Origin: Mesorhizobium sp.
Lineage (GTDB): Bacteria > Pseudomonadota > Alphaproteobacteria > Rhizobiales > Rhizobiaceae
Direction: 5' to 3'
Assembly: GCF_023954305.1 (NCBI RefSeq)
Contig: NZ_JAMLIG010000002.1
Span: 310,001 to 374,000, forward strand
Length of the DNA stretch: 64,000 bases
Shown here: positions 1 through 9,268 of the stretch, piece by piece
Layout of the letters: each line of letters begins with the position of its first letter
How positions within the stretch are numbered: the stretch's first letter is position 1
Notes under the pieces: model-generated
Databases searched by the model: none
Told to the model about the DNA's origin: nothing
The model's input: only the letters and a program-made list of their open reading frames with translations
Position numbers and translations under genes: made by a program

Positions 1-233
1 CGCTTGTCGTAGATGCGCTGAAGCTCGGCCATCGCCGCGGCAATGTCGCTGCCCTGCGGCAGCCGCGCGGCCAGCGCCTTCTCGGATACCGGCTCGGCGG
101 AGGCGAAGACGATGGCCTCGGCCATCCGCACCGTCTCGGCCAGATGCAGCCGGGCCGCGGGATTGTCGAACGCATCGGATGTTGCGGGATCGTCGTCCAC
201 GAAGGAGACGGCCGCGTTTCCACCCTCAATCAT
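1..233 (-). CDS. scpB: Segregation and condensation protein B, 5' part only
   Basis: This is the N-terminal 77 codons of ScpB, which with ScpA and SMC forms the bacterial condensin-like complex. The 3' end lies beyond position 1. The visible protein begins MIEGG and contains the stretch RMAEAIVFASAEPVSEKALA, typical of the first winged-helix of ScpB, which opens with a helix ending in FAS-EP. The ATG at 231-233 overlaps the end of scpA by 8 bases, so the two genes are translationally coupled. The scpA-scpB order is standard in alphaproteobacteria. The identification rests on this N-terminal motif plus position. Confidence 0.85.
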   Translation of the reverse strand, partial: MIEGGNAAVSFVDDDPATSDAFDNPAARLHLAETVRMAEAIVFASAEPVSEKALAARLPQGSDIAAAMAELQRIYDK

Positions 234-1086
234 AGGCCACCTCCGCCGTCCGCTCGGCCTTCGGACCGCCGCGCAGATAGATCGGCGCGAACGCTCCGTC
301 TTGGCGGACTTCCAGCCTCCCTTCGCGGACGAGTTCGAGGCTCGCAGCGAAGGAACTGGCAATCACCGTCGCACGCTCCTGTGGCGCGGCGATGTATTCG
401 ATCAGGAACCGGTCGAGCGCCGTCCAGTCCTTCATCCTCCCGACGAGCCGCATCAGGATGTCGCGGGCTTCCTGAAGCGACCACACGGTGCGCCTGGCGA
501 TGCGGACATTGGTGATCGCCTGCCGTTGCCGTTGCGCCGCGTAGGCCGTCAGGAGATCGTAGAGCGACGCCGAATAGGTGCTCGTCGTCTCCACCACGAT
601 CGTTTCGGGCATGCCTCGGGCGAACACGTCGCGGCCGAGCCGGTTGCGATTGACCAGCCGCGCGGCCATATCGCGCATCGCTTCCAGGCGCTTCAGCCGG
701 AACTGCAGGACGGCCGCCATCTCCTCGCCGCTCTCCTCCTGGTCGCCGGGCTGCTTCGGTATCAGCAGCTTCGACTTGAGGTAGGCGAGCCAGGCCGCCA
801 TCACCAGGTAGTCCGCGGCCACTTCGAGCTTGAGCTTCCGCACCCGGTCGATGAAGACCAGATACTGCTCGACGAGCGCCAGGATCGAGATGCGGGCGAG
901 ATCCACCTTCTGGGTGCGGGCGAGATGCAGGAGAAGGTCGAGGGGGCCTTCGAAACCGGACACGTCGACGACCAGAGCTTCCTCCGGATCCGGGCGCAGA
1001 TCGTCATTGTCCGCCCACAGGCGGTCCATCGGCGTGGGCTTCGGGTCCTTGCTAGGCCCTGGCCTTGTGTCGCTCCGCTCGTTCAC
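226..1086 (-). CDS. scpA: Segregation and condensation protein A (kleisin)
   Basis: The 286-residue protein is the kleisin subunit of the SMC-ScpAB chromosome condensation complex. After a polar N-terminus, a typical ScpA core starts around residue 40 with the FEGPLDLLLHLARTQKVDL segment, followed by the hydrophobic helix with YLVMAAWLAYLKSKLLIP. The C-terminal winged helix (residues about 220-275) contains the conserved ATVIASSFAASLELVREGRL region that caps SMC heads. Length matches rhizobial ScpA. It sits 15 bases downstream of nagZ and overlaps scpB, so nagZ-scpA-scpB is very probably one operon. Confidence 0.93.
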   Translation of the reverse strand: MNERSDTRPGPSKDPKPTPMDRLWADNDDLRPDPEEALVVDVSGFEGPLDLLLHLARTQKVDLARISILALVEQYLVFIDRVRKLKLEVAADYLVMAAWLAYLKSKLLIPKQPGDQEESGEEMAAVLQFRLKRLEAMRDMAARLVNRNRLGRDVFARGMPETIVVETTSTYSASLYDLLTAYAAQRQRQAITNVRIARRTVWSLQEARDILMRLVGRMKDWTALDRFLIEYIAAPQERATVIASSFAASLELVREGRLEVRQDGAFAPIYLRGGPKAERTAEVAYD

Positions 1087-1101
1087 CCGCAGAACCGTTC
1101 C

Positions 1102-2121
1102 TCATGCCACGGCCTCGAACAAGGCCGCGAATTCGTCGCGAACGGCGCGCTCGTCGACACCGTCCGTCTTGCCGAGAGGCGCCATCGCCTTCGCCGCGCG
1201 CTCCAGCGCTTTACCGGCCAGAACCGGAACCGCGGCCGCCACCGGCGCCATTTCCTCCATCACCCCGTTGCAGTGAAGAACCACATCGCAGCCCGCTGCA
1301 AGGCTTGCGGCGGCGCGGGCGGCGAAATCCCCAGAAAGCGCCTTCATCGACAGGTCGTCGCTCATCAGCAGCCCGTCAAAGCCGATCTCGCCGCGGATAT
1401 AGTCCGAAATGACCTTTGGCGAGGTCGTCGCCGGACGCTCTGGATCGATCGCGGAGTAGATGACATGCGCCGTCATCGCCATACCGAAGCGGGCATTGTC
1501 CTTGAACGGTGCGAAATCGTGCCGGCGAAGCTCGTCGAGCGGCGTGTCGACCACCGGCAGGGCGTGATGGGAATCCGAAAACGCGCGACCATGACCCGGA
1601 ATGTGCTTGATGACCGGCATCACGCCGCCCGCCAGCAGTCCCTCGGCTGCGGCGCGGCCCATCGCCGCCACGGTGTCAGGATCCTTGCCGTAGGCCCTGT
1701 TGCCGATGACGTCGTGGGCGCCCTCCACCGGCACGTCGAGGACCGGCAGACAATCGGCGGTGATGCCCAGCTTCGACAGGTCGAAGGCGTGCAGGCGCGA
1801 CATCAGCCAGGCCGCGCGCAAGCCGGCGGCGTGATCCTGCCGGTAGAGCGCGCCCAAGGCTGCTCCAGGCGGGTAGTTCGGCGCCAGTGGCGGCCGCAGC
1901 CGCTGCACGCGTCCCCCCTCCTGGTCGATGAACACCAGCGCATCGTCGCGCCCGGCGCAGTCGCGCAGCGAACCGACCAGGTCCCGGATCTGGCCCGGCT
2001 CCGAAATGTTGCGGGCAAAGAGGATGAACGCCCACGGGCGCTCGTCGCGAAAGAAGGCCTTCTCGTCCGGCGTCGGCGACAGGCCGGAGCAGCCCAGGAT
2101 CATGGCTTTTGATTCGGTCAT
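1102..2121 (-). CDS. nagZ: Beta-N-acetylhexosaminidase (NagZ, GH3)
   Basis: The 339-residue cytoplasmic glycoside hydrolase of family 3 removes N-acetylglucosamine from anhydromuropeptides during cell-wall recycling. Visible family signatures are FIDQEGGRVQRL near residue 65, the histidine-bearing motif KHIPGHG near residue 167 followed by SDSHHALPVVD, and GLLMSDDLSMKAL near residue 240, which carries the catalytic aspartate. There is no signal peptide, in line with a cytoplasmic role. The gene lies between the SPOR-domain gene and scpA, a conserved alphaproteobacterial arrangement. Confidence 0.93.
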   Translation of the reverse strand: MTESKAMILGCSGLSPTPDEKAFFRDERPWAFILFARNISEPGQIRDLVGSLRDCAGRDDALVFIDQEGGRVQRLRPPLAPNYPPGAALGALYRQDHAAGLRAAWLMSRLHAFDLSKLGITADCLPVLDVPVEGAHDVIGNRAYGKDPDTVAAMGRAAAEGLLAGGVMPVIKHIPGHGRAFSDSHHALPVVDTPLDELRRHDFAPFKDNARFGMAMTAHVIYSAIDPERPATTSPKVISDYIRGEIGFDGLLMSDDLSMKALSGDFAARAAASLAAGCDVVLHCNGVMEEMAPVAAAVPVLAGKALERAAKAMAPLGKTDGVDERAVRDEFAALFEAVA

Positions 2122-2180
2122 GGCGCGAGTCTAGTCGAAAGACGCGACGACCGCACCGGCCGGCGGGAACTGCTCAAGCA

Positions 2181-2204
2181 AACGGGCGCCGCAGGGGCGC
2201 CCGT
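2181..2204 (-). terminator. Rho-independent terminator after the SPOR gene
   Basis: A GC-rich hairpin lies 20-45 bases past the stop codon of the SPOR-domain gene: GGGCGCC at 2184-2190 pairs with GGCGCCC at 2196-2202. Read on the minus strand it is followed by a short GTTTG stretch. The T tract is weak, so it may only attenuate transcription into nagZ. Confidence 0.5.
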
Positions 2205-2224
2205 CGAAAGTTCCCCGGTTCGGG

Positions 2225-5200
2225 TCACTGCGTGACGAAACAGCTTCCGCCCGCGGTTTTCAGCTTGGCGCACAGGATGTTGGCGTCGTTCTTCGACGCC
2301 GCCGGCACGCGCACCCGCCACATCGTTCCTTTGCCCGCGACTTCGGCCTGGATGATGTTGACGCCCTTGCCGCCGAGCACGCTGCCGTAGCGCCGTGCCA
2401 GATCCTCGTAGGAGGACTGCGCGCCTTCGCGGGTCGGCTGCGAGGCGATCTGAACGCTCCAGAGACTGGATGCGGCCGGGGCGGTCGCCGCCGGCGCGCT
2501 TGCCTCCTGTGCCGTGGGTTGCGGAGCAGGCTCGCTGCGCACCGGGGCAGGCTCGCTGCGGACAGGCGCAGGCGACGCCGCAGCCTGGCGGACCGGCTCC
2601 TCCGCCGCAGCCGATGGCGTATGGCTAGGCCGCGGCATCGGCACGATCACATCGGCCGGCGCAGGTGTTTCGAGGCCGGACGCCGCCTCGTCGGCGGTCT
2701 CGGCCGGCAGGATCGACACCTCGTCCTGTGCGCCTGGAACGGCCGAGGGAACCTGCGCGGTCGGCGCGACATTGGCCATCGTCGCCGGGTCGGCGCCGCC
2801 CGGCATCGTCTGCATGGCGGTGCCCGTCGTCTCTGCGGATGCCACCGGCGGATCCTCACGGGGGACGAGCGTGCCGTCGGGACGCACGATCATGGTGCGC
2901 ACCTTCTTCGGCGTGATCGCCGCGATTTCCTGCGACTGGGGCGCGGTCTGTGCCGTATCTTCTGGCGTTACGCGTTCCTCGGACTTGATCTGCGGCGTCT
3001 CGACGCCCGGCAGCGCCGGAGCGGCGGGTGCTGCGGCGACAGGCGCCTGTTCGGCGGCCGTTTCGGCTGCCGCCTGAGGAGGCGCTGCCGCGGGTGCAAC
3101 GATCGGCTCCTCGGCACCCGAGACGAGTTTGTCCTGGGACGGTGCCGCCACGGGCTGGCCGCGAACCTGTTCGTAGACCTGGCCGTCCTGGTTGGGCACA
3201 ACGACGCCGCCCGGAGTTTCCGGTTTCACTTTGACCGGCGACGGGTCGGCTTTGACCAAGGCAGGCGCTTCGTCACCTCCAGTGCCGCCCGTCAGCGCAT
3301 AGGCGCCGATCCCGCCGATCACGACGACACCCGCCAGTGCGGCCGCGATCAGCAGTCCACGACTTCTCTTCTTCTGCTGCTTTTCGACATCGACGCCGTA
3401 GAAGTCGCCGGCATAGGCGACGTCGTCATCCTCGGCGTAGGGCAGATCTGCCCGATCCATGTCGAACCCGACCAGCTGCTCGTCATAGTCGGGCTCTTCA
3501 GCGAAAGCACGCTGCGCGGCGGGGCGCGCAGCTTCGGCCTCGCGGGCGGCTGCAGTGTCCCGCTCGACGTAGTAAGCGGCTGCGGTCTCGGCTTGGCTAG
3601 GCTGACGATATGCCGGCTGCGCCGACTTCGGCGCCGGCGATGCGGAAAGCTGCTGGAATGCGTTGGCGAAATCCGCTTCGAGATCGTCGAACGGCGACGT
3701 CGCGGCGACCGGCTCGTCATGCACGAGATCGGGAATGTCGAGTTCGTCGGCAAGTGCGACGGCATCGTCGGTAAACTCGACGGTATCGACGTCGGGTGCG
3801 AAATTGGCATCGTCAAGCAGCGCGTCGAGATCCGGGAACTCGTCGTCGCCCGCCTGCGGCGCCGCAACGACTGCCGGCTCCGGCGACCGGGGCGGAGAAC
3901 TGGCCCACGCCGTGGGTGCCGCATTCGAAGGACGAGCCGCGAAAGGTGAGGCAGATGCGGCCGCCGCGGGTGCAGCCGGCTCGGGCCGGAGCGGCTGAAA
4001 CGACGTGTCGGATCTCGACACCGGGAAAAGCGGACCCGCTTGCCTGCTTGCTCCGCTTTGTGGAAGAGCCGGTTCTGGCGCGGCGGGTTTCGGCGCCACG
4101 GCGACGCGCGGCGCGAGCTCACCCGCAGGCGCCTGCGTCCGCCACGAGGAGAAAGCCGGCGAAGGCGGCGCAGCCGGTTTTTCGACGGCGGATGCGGGAG
4201 CGGCTCCGCCGGCAGGCCGAACGGGTGCCCGCTCGACCGGTTCGGGTGCAACGGCGACGGGGTTGGAGCGGCCGAGGCTGCGCAGGATCGGGGGCCGCGC
4301 GGCGAGCGCTGCCAGAGCGGCAAACGGATCGGCAACGTCCGTGGGCTCGGCCGGCTGCGGCGCGGCCTGTTCAGCAGCCGGTTCGGGCGTCTTCATTTCG
4401 GCATAGCGCTTGCGCCAGTCGAAGGCGGGTGCAGCTGGCCGTTCCGGCGCGGCGGGGCGCTCGGCGCCGAAGGTCAGCGGACGCAGCACGGCCGGCTGCG
4501 GCGCGATCCTCTCGTTCGCGGCGGGTTTCGGCGGATCGATGGCTTTCTCGGCGAAGGTGGTCAATTCCGCCTCCAGATCGATACCCATGTCGTCCTGCGC
4601 CATCGCAACGGTCCGGGCAGGTTCGGCCGGATTAGGCGCCGTTTCCGTGGCCGTGGGAATGTCCCCGGCTGCCTCCGGTTCATGCGCTGCCCGAACCGGC
4701 TCGTCTTCGGCAAGCTGCTCGTCCAGAGCCTCCGCCAGACTGGCCGTATCGAAATCCGACTCGTCGAAGGAAAAATCGTCAAAGGACGGCATGTCTGCGG
4801 CAGGCACTTCCTCAGCCGGCGCGACAGCCTCGCCGGCATCCGCGGCGCCCTGCAAGGAGACTTCGCCCGCGGCAGGCTCAGGCTGCGCGGCGAGCAGATC
4901 TTCGTCGACGATGTCGATCTCGGACACGGATTCCGGTTCGTCGGCGCTGTTCGGCCCGGCAGCTTGCGCGGCAGCCGTCGACGACTCGTCCTCGCCTTCC
5001 GCCGCTATTGCATCGGCGCCAGATGCTTCGACCTGGCCGAGGAGTGCGCGAAGCTCCTCCTCGATCGACAGCACCGCGGCAGACGGAGCCGTCGTAGTCA
5101 CGTGCTGCGGCGCTTCTTCCTCGCCATCCTGCGCGGCGATTTCGGCCTCAGCCTGGGTGGCGAACGACTGTGCTTCGACCTCCGCGAACACCGAAGGGTC

Positions 5201-5692
5201 ATCGAAGAGAACGTCGTCAAACTCCTCGCCGGTTTGTTCCGATGCGGGATCATCCTCGGCGGCAAGATCCAGCCCCTGGAAGACGGCATCGAGATCGGCG
5301 AGATCATCCTCGATCGCGGCCTCCCTCGACTTGAGATTGGCGTCGAGCTCCTCCGCCGCACCGACAGCTGGCGGGGCCGAAGCTTCGGCGGCTTCGGGCT
5401 CCTGCGTCTCGACCACGTCGGCCAGCATGTCCGCGAAGGCCTCGTCGAAATCCGCGTCGAGCGAGCCGATCTCCTCTGCACCGATCTGGGGAGCGCGCGC
5501 CTCTGGCTCAGCGTCATCGCGAAGGAACTCGCCCATCAGCTCCTGTTCGAGATCGATCTCGAAATCCGCTCCGGACGAATTCGCGGCCGCCTCTTCCTTT
5601 GCCAGACCCATGATGCGGCTGAGTTCAGCCAGCGGGTCGTTGTCCGGAATCTCGGAGGAACGCGCTGCCTTCAAGACGGAATTGCTTGCCAT
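2225..5692 (-). CDS. Giant SPOR-domain membrane protein
   Basis: The 1155-residue protein has a long acidic, Ala/Pro/Glu-rich cytoplasmic region (residues 1 to about 775), one transmembrane helix at about 780-800 preceded by a basic KQQKKRSRG stretch, a Pro/Ala-rich periplasmic linker, and a C-terminal SPOR domain (about 1075-1155) beginning WSVQIASQPTREGAQ. SPOR domains bind denuded septal peptidoglycan, so a role at the division site is likely. Rhizobial homologues occupy this place between argS and nagZ. Its low complexity makes the antisense strand look open over long stretches; those are not genes. The role of the large acidic segment is not evident. Confidence 0.9.
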   Translation of the reverse strand: MASNSVLKAARSSEIPDNDPLAELSRIMGLAKEEAAANSSGADFEIDLEQELMGEFLRDDAEPEARAPQIGAEEIGSLDADFDEAFADMLADVVETQEPEAAEASAPPAVGAAEELDANLKSREAAIEDDLADLDAVFQGLDLAAEDDPASEQTGEEFDDVLFDDPSVFAEVEAQSFATQAEAEIAAQDGEEEAPQHVTTTAPSAAVLSIEEELRALLGQVEASGADAIAAEGEDESSTAAAQAAGPNSADEPESVSEIDIVDEDLLAAQPEPAAGEVSLQGAADAGEAVAPAEEVPAADMPSFDDFSFDESDFDTASLAEALDEQLAEDEPVRAAHEPEAAGDIPTATETAPNPAEPARTVAMAQDDMGIDLEAELTTFAEKAIDPPKPAANERIAPQPAVLRPLTFGAERPAAPERPAAPAFDWRKRYAEMKTPEPAAEQAAPQPAEPTDVADPFAALAALAARPPILRSLGRSNPVAVAPEPVERAPVRPAGGAAPASAVEKPAAPPSPAFSSWRTQAPAGELAPRVAVAPKPAAPEPALPQSGASRQAGPLFPVSRSDTSFQPLRPEPAAPAAAASASPFAARPSNAAPTAWASSPPRSPEPAVVAAPQAGDDEFPDLDALLDDANFAPDVDTVEFTDDAVALADELDIPDLVHDEPVAATSPFDDLEADFANAFQQLSASPAPKSAQPAYRQPSQAETAAAYYVERDTAAAREAEAARPAAQRAFAEEPDYDEQLVGFDMDRADLPYAEDDDVAYAGDFYGVDVEKQQKKRSRGLLIAAALAGVVVIGGIGAYALTGGTGGDEAPALVKADPSPVKVKPETPGGVVVPNQDGQVYEQVRGQPVAAPSQDKLVSGAEEPIVAPAAAPPQAAAETAAEQAPVAAAPAAPALPGVETPQIKSEERVTPEDTAQTAPQSQEIAAITPKKVRTMIVRPDGTLVPREDPPVASAETTGTAMQTMPGGADPATMANVAPTAQVPSAVPGAQDEVSILPAETADEAASGLETPAPADVIVPMPRPSHTPSAAAEEPVRQAAASPAPVRSEPAPVRSEPAPQPTAQEASAPAATAPAASSLWSVQIASQPTREGAQSSYEDLARRYGSVLGGKGVNIIQAEVAGKGTMWRVRVPAASKNDANILCAKLKTAGGSCFVTQ

Positions 5693-5793
5693 CGTTTAAT
5701 CCCACACTCGTACCCGCCCCGGCGAGGCCGCCAGGAACGAGAGGCCGTACCAGCGTAATGTGGGCAAAAGGTGACAGGTATCTCCGGACGGAC

Positions 5794-7554
5794 CTAACGC
5801 ATTTCGCGGGGCGCTTCGGCTCCGATCAACGCCAGTCCGGATGAAATGACGCCGGAAACTGCCTGCACCAGCCCGAGTCTGGCATAAGTCAATTCTGGGT
5901 CGTTAACCTTAACAAAACGTAAGCCGGGATTGTCGTTGCCGCGGTTCCACTGTCCATGGAACGCGGTCGCGAGCTCGTACAGGTAGAACGCCAGCCGATG
6001 CGGCTCCTTGGCAAGCGCAGCACTCTCGATGAGACGCGGATATTCTGCCAGTTTCTTGATCAGCGCGATCTCGCTCTCGTCGGTAAGCAGATGCGCCCGT
6101 TCCGACAGATCCGCGACCGGGGGAATCGCCACGCCGAATTGCTCCGCCGCTTGGCGCATGGCCGAGTGGGTCCGCGCCGAAGCGTACTGGACGTAGAACA
6201 CGGGATTGTCCTTCGACTGCTCCGTCACCTTGGCGAAGTCGAAGTCGAGCGGCGCATCGTTCTTGCGATAGATCATCATGAAGCGGATGGGATCGCGCCC
6301 AACCTCCTCGACCACTTCGCGCAACGTGACAAATTCCCCCGAGCGCTTCGACATGCGCACCGGTTCGCCGTCGCGGAAGAGTTTGACGAGTTGGCACAAG
6401 AGCACGGTCAGCTTGATATCGTCGCCGCCGACGGCGCGCGCCAACGCCTCCATCCGCTTGACGTAACCGCCGTGGTCGGCGCCGAGGATGAAGATCATCT
6501 CTTGGAAGCCGCGCCGGTATTTGTCGTAGAGATAGGCGACGTCGGCGGCGAAATAGGTGTAGGCGCCGTCGGACTTCACCAGCGGCCGGTCGATGTCGTC
6601 GCCGATCTCGGTCGAGCGGAACAGCGTCTGCTCCCGGTCTTCCCAGTCCTCCGGCAGTTGCCCCTTCGGCGGCGGCAGCTTGCCCTTGTAGACATGGCCC
6701 TTCATCGTCAGTTCGTTCAGCGCCGTGCGGATCTTGCGGCCGCCGTCCGCATGCAGCGTACGTTCGGAGAAGAACACTTCGTGATGCACGTTGAGCGCGG
6801 CGAGGTCCTCCCGGATCATCGCCATCATCGCCTCGATCGTGCGCTCCTTGACGATAGCGAGCGCCTCGTCGTCCGGCAGTTGGGTCAGCCCAGCGCCGAA
6901 TTCCCTGGCCAGCGCCTCGCCCACCGGCACCAGATAGTCGCCGGGATAGAGACCGGCCGGAATCTCGCCGATCTCCTCGCCGAGCGCCTGCCGGTAGCGC
7001 AGCAGGACCGACCGGCCGAGCACGTCGATCTGCACGCCGGCGTCGTTGATGTAGTATTCCTTGGTCACGTCGTAGCCGGCGAAGGCCATCAGGTTGGCGA
7101 GCACGTCGCCCACCACCGCGCCGCGGCAATGACCCACATGCATCGGCCCGGTCGGGTTGGCGGAGACATACTCGACATTGGTCTTGCGCCCGGCGCCCAC
7201 CTGCGAACGACCGTAGTCGGCGCCGGCGGCCAGCATGGTCTTCAGCGCCGTTTGCCAGAAACCGTCGGAGAGACGCAAATTGATGAAGCCGGGTCCCGCA
7301 ACCTCGACCGACGCGACATCGCCATCCTCGCGCAGCACCGCCGCGATCTTCTCCGCGAGCGCGCGCGGATTCTCGCCGACACTCTTGGCCAGCACCATTG
7401 CCGCGTTGGTGGCAATATCGCCGTGCGAGGGATCGCGCGGCGGTTCGACCGCGATGCGGCTCGTGTCGAGCGCTCCACCGTCTTTGGCAGTCAGCGCAAG
7501 CGTCTCCACTGCCTTTTTGATTCGCGCGTTGAAGTCGGCGAAAATGTTCATCAC
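5794..7554 (-). CDS. argS: Arginyl-tRNA synthetase
   Basis: This class I aminoacyl-tRNA synthetase of 586 residues charges tRNA-Arg. The HIGH-type signature appears as NPTGPMHVGHCRG around residue 134. The second signature appears as RMSKRSGEFVTL around residue 405. The C-terminal anticodon-binding domain contains the usual tract ending in RLGLVQAVSGVISSGLALIG. Two adjacent ATG codons are possible starts, which makes a one-residue difference. It lies between dgt and the SPOR-domain gene, all on the minus strand. Confidence 0.95.
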   Translation of the reverse strand: MMNIFADFNARIKKAVETLALTAKDGGALDTSRIAVEPPRDPSHGDIATNAAMVLAKSVGENPRALAEKIAAVLREDGDVASVEVAGPGFINLRLSDGFWQTALKTMLAAGADYGRSQVGAGRKTNVEYVSANPTGPMHVGHCRGAVVGDVLANLMAFAGYDVTKEYYINDAGVQIDVLGRSVLLRYRQALGEEIGEIPAGLYPGDYLVPVGEALAREFGAGLTQLPDDEALAIVKERTIEAMMAMIREDLAALNVHHEVFFSERTLHADGGRKIRTALNELTMKGHVYKGKLPPPKGQLPEDWEDREQTLFRSTEIGDDIDRPLVKSDGAYTYFAADVAYLYDKYRRGFQEMIFILGADHGGYVKRMEALARAVGGDDIKLTVLLCQLVKLFRDGEPVRMSKRSGEFVTLREVVEEVGRDPIRFMMIYRKNDAPLDFDFAKVTEQSKDNPVFYVQYASARTHSAMRQAAEQFGVAIPPVADLSERAHLLTDESEIALIKKLAEYPRLIESAALAKEPHRLAFYLYELATAFHGQWNRGNDNPGLRFVKVNDPELTYARLGLVQAVSGVISSGLALIGAEAPREMR

Positions 7555-7612
7555 ATCGTCCGTGGTCGAAGAAATCGCGGCTTTTCGCCATCCGGCGACG
7601 CCGCGGCTGCGC

Positions 7613-8836
7613 CTAGCTTAAATCCGGGGTGTGGTCAAACAGGCGGCGATGCTCCTTGAGCGCATAAGTATCCGTCATGCCGGCGAGAAAATCCGCGACA
7701 TGGCGCGCCTTGACTGTTTCGGCGGCGTCCGCGAGCACGCCGCGCCATCCCTCCGGCATCTCGCGGGGATCGGCCATATAGCGCGCGAAGAGATCGCGAA
7801 GGACGTCGTCGGCCCGCGCCCGCACCTCCATCACTCTCGGATTGCGGTAGAGGTTGCGGTAGAGGAAGGCTTTCAGCTCGGCTTCCTGGGCCGCCACCGC
7901 CGAGGAAAAGACCACCATTGGCCGACCGGCCGCACGCACCGCGTCTGCGCTTTCCGGCGCAGTCTGCGCCAGCCGTGCCTGCGCCGTCACGATGACGTCC
8001 TCGACCATCCGCGTGATCTGACGTCGCACCAGTTCGTGCCCGGTTCTGATCGGATCGAGCGCAGGATAGAGGCCTCGCACCTCGGCAAGAATGGCCGCAG
8101 GGAGACTGACCTCGTCCAGAGCGTCAAGTGTCAGCAAGCCCGAACGCAACCCGTCGTCGATGTCGTGGGCATTGTAAGCGATGTCGTCGGCAATCGCGGC
8201 ACACTGCGCCTCGATGCCCGCGAATTCCGACAGATGGAGATCATAGAGCTCGTTGAAGTCGAGCACGGAACGTGACACCGGCCCCTTCAGCCCCTTCCCG
8301 CCGGCGTCGACGAGCGGCCCGTTGTGCTTGACCAGCCCTTCGAGCGTCTCCCAGGTGAGGTTCAGCCCGTCGAACTCGGCGTAGCGGCGCTCGAGCTTCG
8401 TCACGACCCGTAGCGCCTGAGAATTGTGGTCGAAGCCGCCGAACTCCTTCATGCATTCGGCGAGTGTGTCCTCGCCGGTATGGCCGAACGGCGTATGGCC
8501 GAAATCGTGGACGAGCGCGACTGCTTCTGCGAGATCCTCGTCGGCGCGCAACGCCCGGGCCAGAGCGCGGGCGATCTGCGCCACTTCGATCGAGTGCGTC
8601 AACCGGGTACGGTAGTGGTCGCCTTCATGCGCGACAAAGACCTGGGTCTTGTGCTTGAGTCGCCGGAAGGCGGTCGAATGGATGATGCGGTCGCGATCGC
8701 GCTGGAACGGAGTGCGCGTCTGGCTCTCGCGTTCGGGATAGAAACGCCCCCGCGACCGGGCGGGATCGCTCGCGTAGGCAGCCCTCGGGCGATAGCCGAA
8801 GCCGATGCCCTCGAAGGCGCTTTTCTCCCCGGACAT
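7613..8836 (-). CDS. dgt: Deoxyguanosinetriphosphate triphosphohydrolase-like protein
   Basis: The 407-residue HD-domain dNTP triphosphohydrolase hydrolyses dGTP to deoxyguanosine and tripolyphosphate. Visible signatures are RDRIIHSTAFRRLKHKTQVF near residue 47, the first metal-site histidine in TRLTHSIEVAQIARA, and the HD pair in LVHDFGHTPFGHTGE near residue 110. The catalytic core looks complete and the length is typical for the short alphaproteobacterial subgroup. It is divergent from erpA, with a 75-base shared promoter region, and is followed by argS. Confidence 0.93.
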   Translation of the reverse strand: MSGEKSAFEGIGFGYRPRAAYASDPARSRGRFYPERESQTRTPFQRDRDRIIHSTAFRRLKHKTQVFVAHEGDHYRTRLTHSIEVAQIARALARALRADEDLAEAVALVHDFGHTPFGHTGEDTLAECMKEFGGFDHNSQALRVVTKLERRYAEFDGLNLTWETLEGLVKHNGPLVDAGGKGLKGPVSRSVLDFNELYDLHLSEFAGIEAQCAAIADDIAYNAHDIDDGLRSGLLTLDALDEVSLPAAILAEVRGLYPALDPIRTGHELVRRQITRMVEDVIVTAQARLAQTAPESADAVRAAGRPMVVFSSAVAAQEAELKAFLYRNLYRNPRVMEVRARADDVLRDLFARYMADPREMPEGWRGVLADAAETVKARHVADFLAGMTDTYALKEHRRLFDHTPDLS

Positions 8837-8911
8837 CGAAACCCGCCGCTGGTTGACTTGGATACCTGCGCTTCATACCTATTGGCGAGAGACGAACGCA
8901 AGGTGACGCCC

Positions 8912-9262
8912 ATGGGCACGGACGCGAAGACCGCCATGAAGGGCATCGAGGTGACTGATGCGGCCGCACTGCGCGTCGGGAAAATCGTCGCCAAGGAGCC
9001 GGGCAAGATGGCCCTTCGCGTGTCCGTGGAGGGCGGCGGCTGTTCCGGCTTCTCCTACAAGTTCGACCTGGTGGACAGCCGCAACGACGACGACGTCGCC
9101 ATCGAAAAGCTCGGCGCCACCATTCTGATCGATGAATTGTCGCTTATCTACATGGGCGGTTCGGTGATCGACTTCGTCGACGACCTGATGGGCCAGTCGT
9201 TCCAGATCAGGAATCCCAACGCGGTCGCCTCCTGCGGGTGCGGCACCAGCTTCTCGGTCTGA
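8912..9262 (+). CDS. erpA: Iron-sulfur cluster insertion protein (ErpA/HesB-IscA family)
   Basis: The 116-residue A-type Fe-S carrier delivers clusters to apoproteins. The three conserved cysteines are present: one in GGGCSGFSYKF near residue 46, and two in the C-terminal CGCG near residue 110. The preceding DFVDDLMGQSFQIRNPNA segment is typical. I chose the ATG at 8912 because AAGGTG lies about seven bases upstream; an in-frame GTG at 8903 and an ATG at 8936 are alternatives. It is followed by xthA after six bases, so the two are cotranscribed. Confidence 0.9.
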   Translation: MGTDAKTAMKGIEVTDAAALRVGKIVAKEPGKMALRVSVEGGGCSGFSYKFDLVDSRNDDDVAIEKLGATILIDELSLIYMGGSVIDFVDDLMGQSFQIRNPNAVASCGCGTSFSV

Positions 9263-9268
9263 CCGGCG

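Noticed and set aside
43..2112. A 689-codon plus-strand frame opposite scpA and nagZ
   Set aside because: It is antisense to two clearly recognised genes and reads as Arg/His-rich non-protein sequence.
2519..5758. Several long plus-strand open frames opposite the SPOR-domain gene
   Set aside because: They arise from Ala/Pro/Glu-rich codons of the minus-strand gene, are Arg-rich and low-complexity, and match no family.
5956..7659. A 567-codon plus-strand frame opposite argS
   Set aside because: argS is complete on the minus strand with both synthetase motifs; the antisense frame is a GC-rich artefact.
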